64,000 bases of DNA from Daedaleopsis sinensis (Eukaryota > Basidiomycota > Agaricomycetes > Polyporales > Polyporaceae): assembly GCA_033807695.1 (NCBI GenBank), contig CM066308.1, forward strand, positions 3,472,001 to 3,536,000. Direction: 5' to 3'. Below are positions 53,439 to 63,696 of this stretch, piece by piece. A model generated the notes under the pieces. That model made no database searches. It was not told the DNA's origin and worked only from the letters and a program-made list of their open reading frames with translations. Positions within the stretch are counted from its first letter, which is position 1. Every line of letters begins with the position of its first letter. The position numbers and the translations under genes were made by a program.

Positions 53439-56321
53439 GTGTTTCGCCCAGCGACCCAGAGTTACCCCATCATTCTGGAGCCCACCGCGAGGGGTTCAAG
53501 AACAGTCTCCACCGGTTCCGGCTCAAGAATCCCACGTTTGCGGCCGACGCGGAGCGAACGTATCCGTCGCCTCCATCGACAAACCGAACAGGCTTTAGAG
53601 GAAATCGAAGCAGAAGACCCCGAGAGAGCAGAGCAGCTCACTACCGTTATCGAGAACAACTTCGCAGTTTTCGCAGACTCTCCGCTTACCGAACTAGAGG
53701 ACGCTTCCGAAGACGAGCAGGAGGACATTGAAGTTCCGGACCATCCGTTCCTGACTTCAGAATCAATTAGTAACCCAAGACCTACGCTATCACATACCGC
53801 AGGGGCCTTCAACCTACCTAGGAACCCCCTTCCTTCCCTGCTAGCCTACGCCGCTCAAATATTACCTACGGCTCTACCACCCGTAGTACCACCCACAATC
53901 CATTCAATGGCTAGCGCAGATCTATCGAAACTACCGTTGCGTACGGAAAGGAGTGCGCCCCAATTCGATGAGGAATCTAAGGACACCGTCGAGCGGTACT
54001 TTGACGACCTTGCCCGACTTCTGAAGAAGCATAGCATCACTGATGAACAAGCTTGCAAGGCGGCGGCGGTTGACTACATACCAGCGGGAGTCGCCAAGCG
54101 ATGGAAGTCCCTGCCGACGTTCTCGGACACCCAGAAGACGTATGAAGAATTCAAGACGGAGGTTCTATCCTTCTACCTCGGGACGGATGCCCAGTACACC
54201 TGGACACTGCGAGAATACAATGAAGTCATCGGGGAAGCCGTACGTACGGGGATATCCAGCCTCGAAACCTACATGAAGTTCTACGGCAAATTCTATCCCA
54301 TCTACCGGTACTTGCATGCGAAGACCGAGCCAGAGCTAACGGAGCGCGACGCGTCGACAGCCTTGCTACGGCTAGTTCCTATGCAGTACACAATGGCGGT
54401 ATCCGCGCGGTTAGCACACCAGGTGCCTGCAAAACACAAAGAAGAAGCTTACACGGTCGCGCAAGTGCATGAAGCAATTTCCTATTGTCTGGCGGACGGA
54501 GGCCCGTTCGGCGGGATCGGAAGTTGGTCAACTGCGACGTCCGGTAACCTCGCTCGAGTCAATCCTCCGGCTCCAGCCATGGCCTCCACGGTTACGGTGA
54601 AAACCGAGCCGGATCTATCGGCCTTCAAGCGGGAGATGATCTCCATGATGAGTTCGACCATGCGCGACTTCGTGAGCCAGCAGAGGATGCAAGCCACGCA
54701 ACCGCCGCAACAAGGGGAACAATACCCTCCACCACCACAACCTCCCCAGGGAAGGTACCAGCAGCAGCAAGGGGGCCTATACGGACGTAATCCACCCGCT
54801 AACGACGAATGCATCTACTGTGGCCTACCGGGATGTCGGTTGAAGACGTGCCCGAAAGTCGCAGAGGACATGACGGCGGGACTCATCCGGAAGGACGTAT
54901 ACGACAAAATCATCCTACCAGGAGGCGGTGTGATCCCTCGTAGTCTGCCAGGGAACTGTATGCGCGATAGAGTCAATGCTTGGCACGAAAAGAACCCAAA
55001 CCAACGAGCGCGAGGAACCATGAGCAACATCTATCAGTTCGAGATGCAGGAAGACGAGCGTACCTTGGAAGAGGAGTTAGAAGTCCTCATGCACAAGGCA
55101 AACATGGTTAAAGAGCGCATGAACACTCGCTCGGGACGGCAGGTTTTTGATGGAGTCGAGCTAGAGACGCGGCCTCGACGTATTACGCGCAACTCGGAGA
55201 AAGGGAGGGACGACACGCGGGCAGGGACGCCCGAGCGTGATCAGCCGCCTCACCAGCCGACGAGAGAGAAGGGGAAGGAGAAGGAGAAGCACGTTACCTG
55301 GGACACGAGGGCAAAAGAGCCTGAAGAGACCTTCCATCCCTATGCGCCGACTGTGGTACCCAGAGGCCAGGAACTGCCGAAGAAGGACGAACCACCGGTC
55401 AGAAGGACCGCAGCGATCATCGACCCAACCGCGGAAGAAAGAGTCTTCAACCGAAGCTTCGGAGACAGCCAGAGTATCACAGTGTCACCAGCCGAGCTAC
55501 TCAGTATTTCTCCAGGACTCAGGAAGCGAGTGCATGAGGCCACAGCTCTCAGGCGAATGCAAGTTAGAGACGAGCAACTGCAGGAAGTGACCAACCGGGA
55601 AGGCGAGCGGCCTCGGAACAAGGTACTAGTGACCGAAGTCGCTGAAGACGAAGACTTCCCGGAAGACAACCTCCAGACAGCAGGAAGTTCATCCTCAGGG
55701 ACTGGAAGGCCGACGCTTGGATCCTTTGCATTTGTAGACCTGGACTATGAAGGCAGCGAGGACGAGGACGAAGAGCCAAAGCCGCACAATGCCCCGTATG
55801 TAGCTCCGGGACAAGGCTATCCTGCGAGCAGTCGGCGGAAGTCAACCATCGTAGCCTCGGAATCGGAGAAGCTGAGGTCGCTGTTCACCTGGGTAGCTCG
55901 AACGGACACGCCGACAGAGTGTACACTCGACGATGGGTCCCAGATCGTCGGTATAAACGACCAAATTGCTTATGCGTTGAAGATCCCCTACGATCCTACC
56001 AAGCGAAGGAGGATGATCAGCGCAAATGGGACGGTCGACATGACACTCGGTCTAGCAAAGAACGTGCCTGTGGAATTAGGTGGCGGGATCGTGGTCTACC
56101 TCCAGATGCATGTGGTGAAGGCAGCGCCTTACCAGATCCTCCTAGGAAGGCCGTTCATGACGGTGATGCGTGCGAGGTCGAGCAACTCTATGGATGGACA
56201 ATTGTCAATTACCGTCACTTGCCCTAACTCGAACCGCGAACTGACGCTACCGACCTACGCGCATGGAGACTCTCCGAGTTATGGACTCAGAGTCGAGGGT
56301 TTTCGGGCTTCGAGGATCTGA
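53439..56321 (+). CDS. Gypsy Gag-protease polyprotein
   Basis: The frame opens with GTG at 53439; the first ATG is 53907 (MASADLSKLPLRTERSAPQF) and is the better start. The capsid-like domain includes VERYFDDLARLLKKHSITDE, VAKRWKSLPTFS and ETYMKFYGKFYPIYRYL. A knuckle, CIYCGLPGCRLKTC (counted from 53439, Cys at 458), has Cys where His is usual, then a basic/acidic linker. A retropepsin-like domain near the end reads CTLDDGSQIVGINDQIA with the catalytic Asp in a D-D-G triplet (from 55929) rather than D-T/S-G, and closes with YQILLGRPFMTVMRA. It forms the particle core and the processing protease. The stop TGA (56319-56321) overlaps the pol ATG by one base. Confidence 0.88.
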   Translation: MFRPATQSYPIILEPTARGSRTVSTGSGSRIPRLRPTRSERIRRLHRQTEQALEEIEAEDPERAEQLTTVIENNFAVFADSPLTELEDASEDEQEDIEVPDHPFLTSESISNPRPTLSHTAGAFNLPRNPLPSLLAYAAQILPTALPPVVPPTIHSMASADLSKLPLRTERSAPQFDEESKDTVERYFDDLARLLKKHSITDEQACKAAAVDYIPAGVAKRWKSLPTFSDTQKTYEEFKTEVLSFYLGTDAQYTWTLREYNEVIGEAVRTGISSLETYMKFYGKFYPIYRYLHAKTEPELTERDASTALLRLVPMQYTMAVSARLAHQVPAKHKEEAYTVAQVHEAISYCLADGGPFGGIGSWSTATSGNLARVNPPAPAMASTVTVKTEPDLSAFKREMISMMSSTMRDFVSQQRMQATQPPQQGEQYPPPPQPPQGRYQQQQGGLYGRNPPANDECIYCGLPGCRLKTCPKVAEDMTAGLIRKDVYDKIILPGGGVIPRSLPGNCMRDRVNAWHEKNPNQRARGTMSNIYQFEMQEDERTLEEELEVLMHKANMVKERMNTRSGRQVFDGVELETRPRRITRNSEKGRDDTRAGTPERDQPPHQPTREKGKEKEKHVTWDTRAKEPEETFHPYAPTVVPRGQELPKKDEPPVRRTAAIIDPTAEERVFNRSFGDSQSITVSPAELLSISPGLRKRVHEATALRRMQVRDEQLQEVTNREGERPRNKVLVTEVAEDEDFPEDNLQTAGSSSSGTGRPTLGSFAFVDLDYEGSEDEDEEPKPHNAPYVAPGQGYPASSRRKSTIVASESEKLRSLFTWVARTDTPTECTLDDGSQIVGINDQIAYALKIPYDPTKRRRMISANGTVDMTLGLAKNVPVELGGGIVVYLQMHVVKAAPYQILLGRPFMTVMRARSSNSMDGQLSITVTCPNSNRELTLPTYAHGDSPSYGLRVEGFRASRI

Positions 56322-56323
56322 TG
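56319..56323 (+). promoter_or_regulatory. TGATG stop-start overlap between gag and pol
   Basis: The gag stop TGA and pol start ATG share one A (UGAUG in RNA). Overlaps of this kind allow coupled termination and reinitiation in some fungal viruses and LINEs. Its use here is inferred from the arrangement alone. Confidence 0.6.
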
Positions 56324-59300
56324 AACAGTCAGGGAGAGGTCGCTCTCGTCCTCGACTATGACGCAAGAACGGGTCAAGTTTTCACGACGGCGTACAAGGA
56401 CTTAGAAAACCTAGAAAATTCCACAATTCAGTCAGCATATCTATCGGCCTGTGACGACTCCGAGACAAAACAGAAAATCAAAACCATGTTCTCGAAAGTA
56501 CCGATCCAGGAATCGGAAGGGGATAGAATGCGGAGCCGACAACCACATCGCGAAGTCGACCGAGCCCTCTTCCGAGGACGAGCACTCCCAGTATACGCTA
56601 CGAAAACCAGAGGCAGAAGAGCAGTCAGAACCCGGTCTAGGTCCAGCGAAGCAGCAAGAGCGAGCGAGAAATCTGAGCCGAGCGAGCAAGAACAAGAGGC
56701 GGAAGGCGAGCAACTTCCAGAAGACGACGAGCGGCAAGCAGCCACCGAGGACCCCGAGAGCGTACGCAGCTACGTGAAATCGAAGAAGAAGTACAAGCCA
56801 GTGGATAAGAAAGTACGACCAGTGATTGGGGAGCTTCCAAAGCAATACAGAATTGTACGGGAGATAATCGGCGACCCTCTCGAAGGGATGAAGCCGCTTG
56901 ACCTCAATCCAAAGCCTTTTGAACCAACTGGGCGGTACACAGCTGAACGACGCGAGAAGCTCCACAAAGTCAATGCTCACCTATCGGAAGAAGAGCTAGC
57001 TTTGCTAGACGACATGATGTGCAAACAGGAGCAGGGATTCGCTTGGGAAGACAGCGAGCGTGGCCACTTCAGGACGGACATGTTCCCACCAGTGAAGTTT
57101 GCGGTTGTGCCTCACACTCCGTGGATTGAAACGAATTTCCCCATTCCACCCGGAACCTACCGACAAATCTGTGAGATCATGAAGAAGAAAATAGAATCAG
57201 GCGTATACGAACCCTCAAATGCGTCTTACCGATCCAGGTGGTTCTGTGTACTGAAGAAGGACGGGAGTCTGAGGATCGTCCATAGTCTGGAGCCGCTCAA
57301 CAGAGTCTCTATTCAACACAGCGGTGTACCACCGATACCCGACCACATGGCAGAACGCTTTGCAGGGCGTGCGTGCGGGACGACCTTGGATCTATACGTT
57401 GGATACGACGAGAGGATCCTGGACGAAGAGTCGCGCGACCTCACGACCTTCCAAACGCCTTTCGGAGCCATGCGACTGACGACGCTACCAATGGGATGGA
57501 CAAATTCAGTACCCATCTTCCACGACGACGTGACCTACATATTGCAGCCTGAAATTCCGGATACGACGATTCCCTACATCGACGACGTACCTGTCATTGG
57601 ACCGGAGTCTTCCTACGAACGGGAAGATGGTTCTTTCGAGTGTATGAAGGGGAATCCAGGCATCAGGAGGTACATCTGGGAGCACATGCAAGACGTCAAC
57701 AGGATTGTACAGCGGATGAAACATGCGGGAGGTACCTTCTCGGGCAAGAAGTTCGTCTGCGCGGCGCGCGACTTCGTAGCGGTGGGACATCGATGCACAC
57801 CGGAAGGCCGTCTTCCAGAGAGAGGTTGCGTGGATGCGGTACTCAAATGGGGACCGTGTAAAAATGTTTCCGAAGTACGGTCGTTCTTGGGAACGGTAGG
57901 CGTTGGGAGGATCTTCATCAAGAACTTCGGGAAGAAGGCCGCGCCATTAGTCAAGCTCACGCGGAAGGACGTACCGTTCGAATGGGGAGAGGAACAGGAC
58001 AAGGCCATGGAGGATCTAAAGACAGCATTAATGGAATCCCCGGCCTTGAAGTCGATCAACTACGAGTCGAAGGCCCCGGTAATTCTAGCGGTGGACACCT
58101 CTTATATCGCGGTCGGCTACCAGCTGTGTCAAGAGGATCCGGAAGACCCGCGGAAACGATACTACAACCGCTTTGGATCCATTACCTTGAACGAAAGGGA
58201 AGCCAGATTCTCGCAACCGAAGCTCGAGCTATATGGTCTGTACCGAGCATTGAAGGCGCTCCGCTTCTGGCTGGTCGGTGTACGAAACCTAATAGTAGAA
58301 ATGGATGCGACATCTACGAAAGCCATGATCCAGAATCCGGATGTCGCGCCGAATGCAGTCATGAATAGGTGGATCATTAGCATCAATATGTTCCACTTCG
58401 AAATGCGTCACGTACCTGGAATCTCCCATGGACCGGACGGTCTCAGCCGACGACCTGCGCAGCCTGAAGACGAACCAGAAGAAGCAGACAACGGAGAATT
58501 CGATGACTGGGTGGACAACATGTACGGCTTTACACACCTCATAAATCCACCTCCACACTTGGGAGACGCTCCTCTACAACACGAGGTTAAGCGGAAAACG
58601 AGCAACTTCAAGACGGAAGCGATGGGCTTCAGTGCGCTCATGCAGCAGACAAGCGGGACGGCGGGCAAGCTACCGGACATTCCAGAAATTGACTACGCAA
58701 TCGTACCGCGCACGGAGGTTGCCCAGAAGTTTGACCACAGAATAGCGAACGTCTACGAATTTCTGTGCACCAAGAGAAGACCGAAGCTGGTTCAGAAGGA
58801 GCTCGATGCGTTCGTCAAATACGCAGGACAATTCTTCGTGAAGGATGGCCGACTATGGAAGATAGCGAAGAATGGGAACCACAGGAGAGTACTACCCCCA
58901 GAACTACGGGCGAAAGCGTTCGTGAGCATGCACGACTTCATAGGACACAGAGGCGTACAGGCGACAATCTCCTTCGTGGCCGAACGGTTCTGGTGGCCAG
59001 AAATGAAGGCGGATGTGGCCTGGTATGTGAGAAGCTGCCACCAATGTCAAATTCGCCAAACTACGCGGATCTACATACCACCTTCAGTTTCCTATCCTGC
59101 GGCGCCGTTCGTACGAGTTCACGTCGACTCTATGGACATGCCTGGCTCGTACAAGCACTTCTTCCATGCGAGGTGTGCAACCACAAGTTATGCTGAAGGG
59201 CGGGCAAGTACAGTCCAAACAGCGAAGGCGGTCGGCGACTGGATCTATCAAGACCTGCTGTGCAGATGGGGAGCGCTGTCCGAGATCGTGTCAGACAACG

Positions 59301-60091
59301 GAAGTCCATGGGTTGCAGCGTTGGAGTACCTGGCAAAGCAATACCACGTCAAGCACATACGGATCTCAGGATACAACTCACGAGCGAACGGAATCGTCGA
59401 GCGGCCTCATTTCCACGTCCGGGACGCGCTCTTCAAAGCATGCGAAGGTGATACGACGCAATGGGTGGCGCGGGTATATTCAGTACTCTGGGCGGACCGA
59501 ATCACAGTACGCAGGAGACTAGGGTGCTCACCCTACTACGCGGTAACTGGGACGGATCCAATCCTGCCCATGGACATCACAGAAGCCACGTACCTGCTGC
59601 CTATACCAACGAAGCTCGTGTCCACAACGGAGCTGATCACCAACAGGGCGATGGCCTTGCAGAAAAGACCGGAGGACATAGCGCGGTTGCGGTCAACCGT
59701 CTACCGAACACGCGTCCAAGCTGCGGAGCTATTCGAGAAGGAACACAGCGCAACCATCCGAGACTTCAACTTCCAGCGAGGGAGGCTGGTTCTGATGCGG
59801 AACACGGCAATTGAGAAGTCGCTCAACAGGAAGATGAGACCACGGTACCTAGGCCCTCTAGTAGTGATATCGCGGAACAGAGGCGGCGCGTACATCATTG
59901 CAGAACTCGATGGGACCGTCTTCGATCGACCCATAGCGGCCTTCAGAATCATCCCCTACCTAGCGCGTGAGGATCCAATCAACTTCAATATTGAGGAACT
60001 GGACGCACCACAGAGCCGACTGCAAGAATTAGAAAACACAACAGAAAACTACGAAGAGGAAGGATTAGCAGACGACGACGAACACGGCTGA
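56321..60091 (+). CDS. Gypsy Pol: reverse transcriptase-RNase H-integrase
   Basis: A 1256-residue frame without breaks. After an acidic/basic N-terminal linker (about 180 residues) comes the reverse transcriptase: WFCVLKKDGSLRIVHSLEPL, TTLDLYVGYDERILDEES, FGAMRLTTLPMGWTNSVPIF and the catalytic YIDD (419-422). RNase H follows (PVILAVDTSYIAVGYQLCQ, with FHFEMRHVPGISHGPDGLSR at the end). Integrase has the HHCC zinc domain (HDFIGHRGV...CHQCQIRQ) and the catalytic triad D936 (HVDSMDMP), D992 (SDNGSPW) and E1027 (NGIVERPH), a D,D35E spacing. A C-terminal GPLVVISRNRGGAYIIAELD block is typical of basidiomycete members. All key residues are present, so the copy looks enzymatically intact. Confidence 0.94.
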   Translation: MNSQGEVALVLDYDARTGQVFTTAYKDLENLENSTIQSAYLSACDDSETKQKIKTMFSKVPIQESEGDRMRSRQPHREVDRALFRGRALPVYATKTRGRRAVRTRSRSSEAARASEKSEPSEQEQEAEGEQLPEDDERQAATEDPESVRSYVKSKKKYKPVDKKVRPVIGELPKQYRIVREIIGDPLEGMKPLDLNPKPFEPTGRYTAERREKLHKVNAHLSEEELALLDDMMCKQEQGFAWEDSERGHFRTDMFPPVKFAVVPHTPWIETNFPIPPGTYRQICEIMKKKIESGVYEPSNASYRSRWFCVLKKDGSLRIVHSLEPLNRVSIQHSGVPPIPDHMAERFAGRACGTTLDLYVGYDERILDEESRDLTTFQTPFGAMRLTTLPMGWTNSVPIFHDDVTYILQPEIPDTTIPYIDDVPVIGPESSYEREDGSFECMKGNPGIRRYIWEHMQDVNRIVQRMKHAGGTFSGKKFVCAARDFVAVGHRCTPEGRLPERGCVDAVLKWGPCKNVSEVRSFLGTVGVGRIFIKNFGKKAAPLVKLTRKDVPFEWGEEQDKAMEDLKTALMESPALKSINYESKAPVILAVDTSYIAVGYQLCQEDPEDPRKRYYNRFGSITLNEREARFSQPKLELYGLYRALKALRFWLVGVRNLIVEMDATSTKAMIQNPDVAPNAVMNRWIISINMFHFEMRHVPGISHGPDGLSRRPAQPEDEPEEADNGEFDDWVDNMYGFTHLINPPPHLGDAPLQHEVKRKTSNFKTEAMGFSALMQQTSGTAGKLPDIPEIDYAIVPRTEVAQKFDHRIANVYEFLCTKRRPKLVQKELDAFVKYAGQFFVKDGRLWKIAKNGNHRRVLPPELRAKAFVSMHDFIGHRGVQATISFVAERFWWPEMKADVAWYVRSCHQCQIRQTTRIYIPPSVSYPAAPFVRVHVDSMDMPGSYKHFFHARCATTSYAEGRASTVQTAKAVGDWIYQDLLCRWGALSEIVSDNGSPWVAALEYLAKQYHVKHIRISGYNSRANGIVERPHFHVRDALFKACEGDTTQWVARVYSVLWADRITVRRRLGCSPYYAVTGTDPILPMDITEATYLLPIPTKLVSTTELITNRAMALQKRPEDIARLRSTVYRTRVQAAELFEKEHSATIRDFNFQRGRLVLMRNTAIEKSLNRKMRPRYLGPLVVISRNRGGAYIIAELDGTVFDRPIAAFRIIPYLAREDPINFNIEELDAPQSRLQELENTTENYEEEGLADDDEHG

Positions 60092-60136
60092 CACTCACGT
60101 TGACGAGGACGTCAAATGGAAAAAGTGGGGGGGAGG

Positions 60137-60541
60137 AAGTCGCTTGACTACGGAAGTCAATTCCTCTACAGGCCGAAGAGCGCTTCAAGAGGCGCTTCGC
60201 GCGTCGGTCATCTCGGAGATCACACAAGAAGAAGAGCAGAAGGCGATGCGATACATTCGGGATACTAGATACAGTACAGATTAAGACGGACAACAGAAGC
60301 TGAGCGCGACGGGATACGGGAAAGAAAACCAGAAGGAGACATTACAAAGCCCAGAGCGACAGGAGGGAGACGGAGAGACTAGTCCGCGGGAGACAGAGAC
60401 GAGCAGAGGAGATATATGCGAAAAACAGAAAACAAGACAGCGCGAGCCGCGCGACGACAGGACGAGACGACGACCAAGCAGGAGATGACAAGAAAAGCTA
60501 ATAACAAGAAGTCCGTGGACGCGCGCGCGTCGAAGAAGTCC
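60137..60541. other. Purine-rich stretch between pol and the antisense genes
   Basis: About 400 bp, strongly purine-rich on the + strand (60225-60440). GGAAGTCGCTTGACT at 60135 nearly repeats GGAAGTTGCTTGACT at 53297; otherwise no LTR similarity was seen. It must include the 3' UTR of the reverse-strand gene ending at 60542. Confidence 0.5.
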
Positions 60542-62806
60542 CTACTCGGCATTGCGAAGAAGCTCGAGGAGATCCTCACGATAGCCATTGGACGCCACCA
60601 AGTCCTTGAAGGACCGCACGTCGTCGCACCCTTCGATCTTCACGCCAAAATCGAGCTGGGTCTGTCGAGTCTCGCGGCGGGAAAGCTGCCGAATGGACAC
60701 CAAGTCCTCGACGATGCGCGCGCGTGCGAGGCTGACCTGCGAGCGAAGATGGTTGACCTTCGCGACGACCTCCGGCGAGAAGCTGACCGGCTCCGGCGAC
60801 CTGCGCTTGGAAGATGAGGACTTGATCGAGATCTTGAGGGGCGTCGCCGGTTGGGAAGTTGACTTGGAGGGGCTCGGCTTCTCCTTCTTGACGCTGCCAG
60901 AAGCGCGAGACGAACGAGGAGGCGGTGTAGAGTCGTCGGGTTCGGCCTTGCTGTTGCCATAGTCCTCGAGCAGGCGGCCCTTCTCGTCGAGCGAAGGATA
61001 ACGCGTAGGACCCTCCGGGTACGGGTAGACGGGGGTGTCCTTCCGGATGGTCTTTGGACGAAGACGCTCCTGGAGCGCGGCCTTGTCGACGGAGAGGAAT
61101 GTGTGCGAGTTCCTCTCGAACTGGCGGACGAAGTCGACGGCGAGAAGACGGTCGGCGGGCGGCAGCTGCGAGGGTTCCCGGAAGGAAAACCCAACGCCGT
61201 TGTACATCGCGCCGATGCGGGCGTGCACTAGAAAGAATACAAGAAGTCAGCAAGAAGACCAAGAGAAGAAGGGGGAAGGTACTGACCTTTGACCGTCCCC
61301 TGGACACTCAGGTGGTCGTACGCGCAAGAGAAGCTTTTCCCCTTCTTCTTGCAGAAGTTGCAGCGGAACGCGGAAGGGTCCGGACGTCTGCAGGTGACCC
61401 CGGCGCGACGGCACTCGTCGCAGTCGCCCTCGATCTGCACGGCGCTGGACAACTCCACGGAACCTTGGCGAGTGGAAGGAGGCTTCTTGTCGCGCTTCTT
61501 GACCCTAGGCGACAACTCGACGACGGGAGGCGGACGTTTGCGGGGCGAGGTGCGGGACTTCTTCTTAGGAGGCTCCTCCTCCTCGAGTTGGTCGACTTCT
61601 TCTTCGCCTTCATCGTCGACCTCGCCCTCAGCATCGCGGTCGGAATCGTCCGCGGGAGGAGAAACCGCCTTACGCTTTCCCTTGTCGACGGGCTTCTTGG
61701 GCGGCTCGCTCTCATCGGTGCTGAAGAAGAGGGGCGTCTTCTTCCTCTTCAGCGGCAGCTGAGACAGCGGAGGAGGAGGAGGTTGGTCAGGCGAGAGGGG
61801 GGAGCGTGTGCGGAAACGACGAGGAGAGTCGCGCTGGGCAGCGTCGGCCAGGGGCTCGTCGTCAGAAGCTTCCTCTTCGGGAACGTACTCGACACCAGTG
61901 ACCATCGCAGCCAGGAAGGCGTCGCCAGGAAGGGCATCGGGGTCAGACGAAGGCGCGGTTGACGAGGACGTGGGGCGTGTGACGAGAATCCTCGTGAGAC
62001 GCTTCTTGTCGAGGACCGGGACGTAACGCATGCCGGACAGCAAAGGCAAGAACTGGTCGACGCGAGTGTCGATGGTTTCACGAGAAGCGCGCATGTCGGG
62101 CGGGTAATCGGCGACCTCCATCCAGCGCGGCTGGATGATCTCGTGGTACCAATTCACTGCAAGAAAGAAGCGGTCTTAGTCAAGCAAGAGTGAGGGCGAA
62201 GAACGTGAGTACTTACGCTCGAAGAAGCCCAGCCGAAGGCGGTGAGCCTGGAAGGCGATGTCGATCTCCAGCGGGGACTCCGTGACGGTGCTCGAAACCG
62301 CGAACAACCGCAACCGGCGAGAAGTCAGCGCGTACGAGCGAAAGAACTCCGAGACCAGGGAGGGCGGCGCGTAAAACTCGAACGTCGGGAGCGCGGCGAG
62401 GAGCAGGGGATCCAGGTACCAATTCCACTCCGGGACGAGACGGTGCTGCGAAAAAGGAATGTGTCAGCGAGACAAGACTTGGAAGGCCGGGACGGCGTAC
62501 CAGAGCCATGACGATACGATCAAACATGGCCTTGAACGTGCCATATGAGAACGTAGCGAGCTGGTCGTCGGTGTACTCTTCCAAGATCGCCCGGAAGTCG
62601 CTGATCGTCAGCGGAGCGGCGTCCTGATCGCGAAGCTCGTCAGGCGTAGTAGGAACGGGCTCCTCACAGCCAAGTCGATCGGATTCACGCGTGAATTGCA
62701 ACGGGAGCCACTTGAACAGCTCCTTGGGGATCGGTCGCCGAGGAGCATCGGAAGACGAGCGAGTGGCGGCGACGTTGGAAGACGAGCGACGGTTGGAAGC
62801 GGACAT
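60542..62806 (-). CDS. Unknown protein with a Zn2Cys6-like cysteine cluster
   Basis: Four exons (62806-62501, 62445-62217, 62156-61287, 61227-60542) give 696 residues with phases closing. Start MSASNRRSSSNVAATRSSSD, then a folded N-terminal part (KELFKWLPLQFTRESDRLG, ATFSYGTFKAMFDRIVMAL, FEFYAPPSLVSEFFRSYALT, LNWYHEIIQPRWMEVADYPP). A long acidic stretch with basic patches (PPKKKSRTSPRKRPPP) leads to six cysteines spaced C-x2-C-x6-C-x9-C-x2-C-x8-C (CDECRRAGVTC...CNFCKKKGKSFSC), which fits the fungal Zn2Cys6 rule. The C-terminal exon has a helical end (VVAKVNHLRSQVSLARARIV). DNA binding is inferred from the spacing. I recall similar unnamed multi-copy proteins in basidiomycetes but cannot name the family. 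It is antisense to, and 450 bp from, gypsy pol. Confidence 0.72.
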
Positions 62807-62979
62807 GGTGGGCGATGGATGAGAAGACGAGAGGAGAATGCACGAAGGCGGACAACCAGAAGGCCAAAACGTTTATTAAGGGCGACAGTCAGAAGAACGT
62901 GAAGGGAACCGTGAAGTACAACGTCCAAATGCGGTAATCTAAGCGCTCTCCGCGCGACGGCGATCGAGGGCGGCCCCAA

Positions 62980-63634
62980 TCAGTCGCACATCAAAGGAAT
63001 AGAACCGAAGACTTCATCCTCGTCTGACAGAGAGGACGGCGACCTTTCCAGCTTCTTGATGGCCGCGTGGAGGGCGGACTGCTCAATACGCACCCCGCGC
63101 AGTTCAGCGGCGACCAATTCCAGACGCGCGAGTACTTCCGAAAAATGAACGCGGTACCGGTCGTCGCGCGCCAGGTCGCGCATGACCTCCAAGAGTTGAA
63201 GTTCGTGTTGCAGAGTGGCATGCACTGAGTCCAGGAAGTGGAGGCGGTACGGCAGGCGGTGCGTCTGGACCAGGTCGACAAGGAACGCCTCAAGGCCGTT
63301 GGAGTAGAAACACTGGTCGATGGCGATGGACACGCGGGCAAGTAGGTCGGAAACGCCGACGAGAAGGCCGTCATGAAGCATGCTCCAACCATACTGGGAA
63401 GGTGTCAATCAAGCGCGAGAAGCATCAGGCCGAGAAGCTCACCAAAAGTTGTCCTAAACGGGAAAGCGCGTGTTCATACACAACGCGGGGACAGCCGTGG
63501 TCGACGGATACCGTCTCGAAGAACTCGATTTGCTCAACAATGTGCGCACGAAGCGGGGAGAGGAGTTCAAGGGCCAACTCGCGGTGCGAGCTGACTTGGA
63601 GGGCGAGCGTACGCGGGAGGACGGTCGACGACAT
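62980..63634 (-). CDS. Small helical protein of unknown function
   Basis: Two exons (63634-63443 and 63393-62980) give 201 residues, phase 0 junction. ATG 63634 starts MSSTVLPRTLALQVSSHREL. The sequence is almost wholly amphipathic helix: LLSPLRAHIVEQIEFFETVS, YGWSMLHDGLLVGVSDLLAR, FLVDLVQTHRLPYRLHFLDS and LARLELVAAELRGVRIEQSA, with an acidic LSDEDE near the end. No catalytic motif was seen. It lies 173 bp upstream of the Zn2Cys6-like gene and 62 bp downstream of the next gene, all in one orientation. Confidence 0.65.
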
Positions 63635-63696
63635 GAAAAATGGAAGTTGATGAACTTCGAAGGCAGTTACAGCGGCTTTATACGACACTTGGCTAC

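Larger units (their letters stand above)
52571..60136 (+). mobile_element. Ty3/gypsy LTR retrotransposon, 3' LTR not found
   Basis: Leader or 5' LTR-like DNA (to about 53407), a gag-protease frame (53439-56321) and an RT-RNase H-integrase frame (56321-60091), followed by a purine-rich AAAAAGTGGGGGGGAGG tract (60122-60136) in the position of a polypurine tract. The order RT, RNase H, integrase defines Ty3/gypsy. Both frames are unbroken, so the copy may be young. I found no repeat of the 52571-53400 region between 60092 and 64000. The 3' LTR may be deleted, replaced, or lie beyond the window with the antisense genes inside the element; the end given is only that of the purine tract. Confidence 0.88.

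Noticed and set aside
60137..60541. A 3' LTR of the gypsy element
   Set aside because: Apart from a single 15-base motif, the sequence does not repeat the region upstream of gag, so no LTR pair can be claimed.
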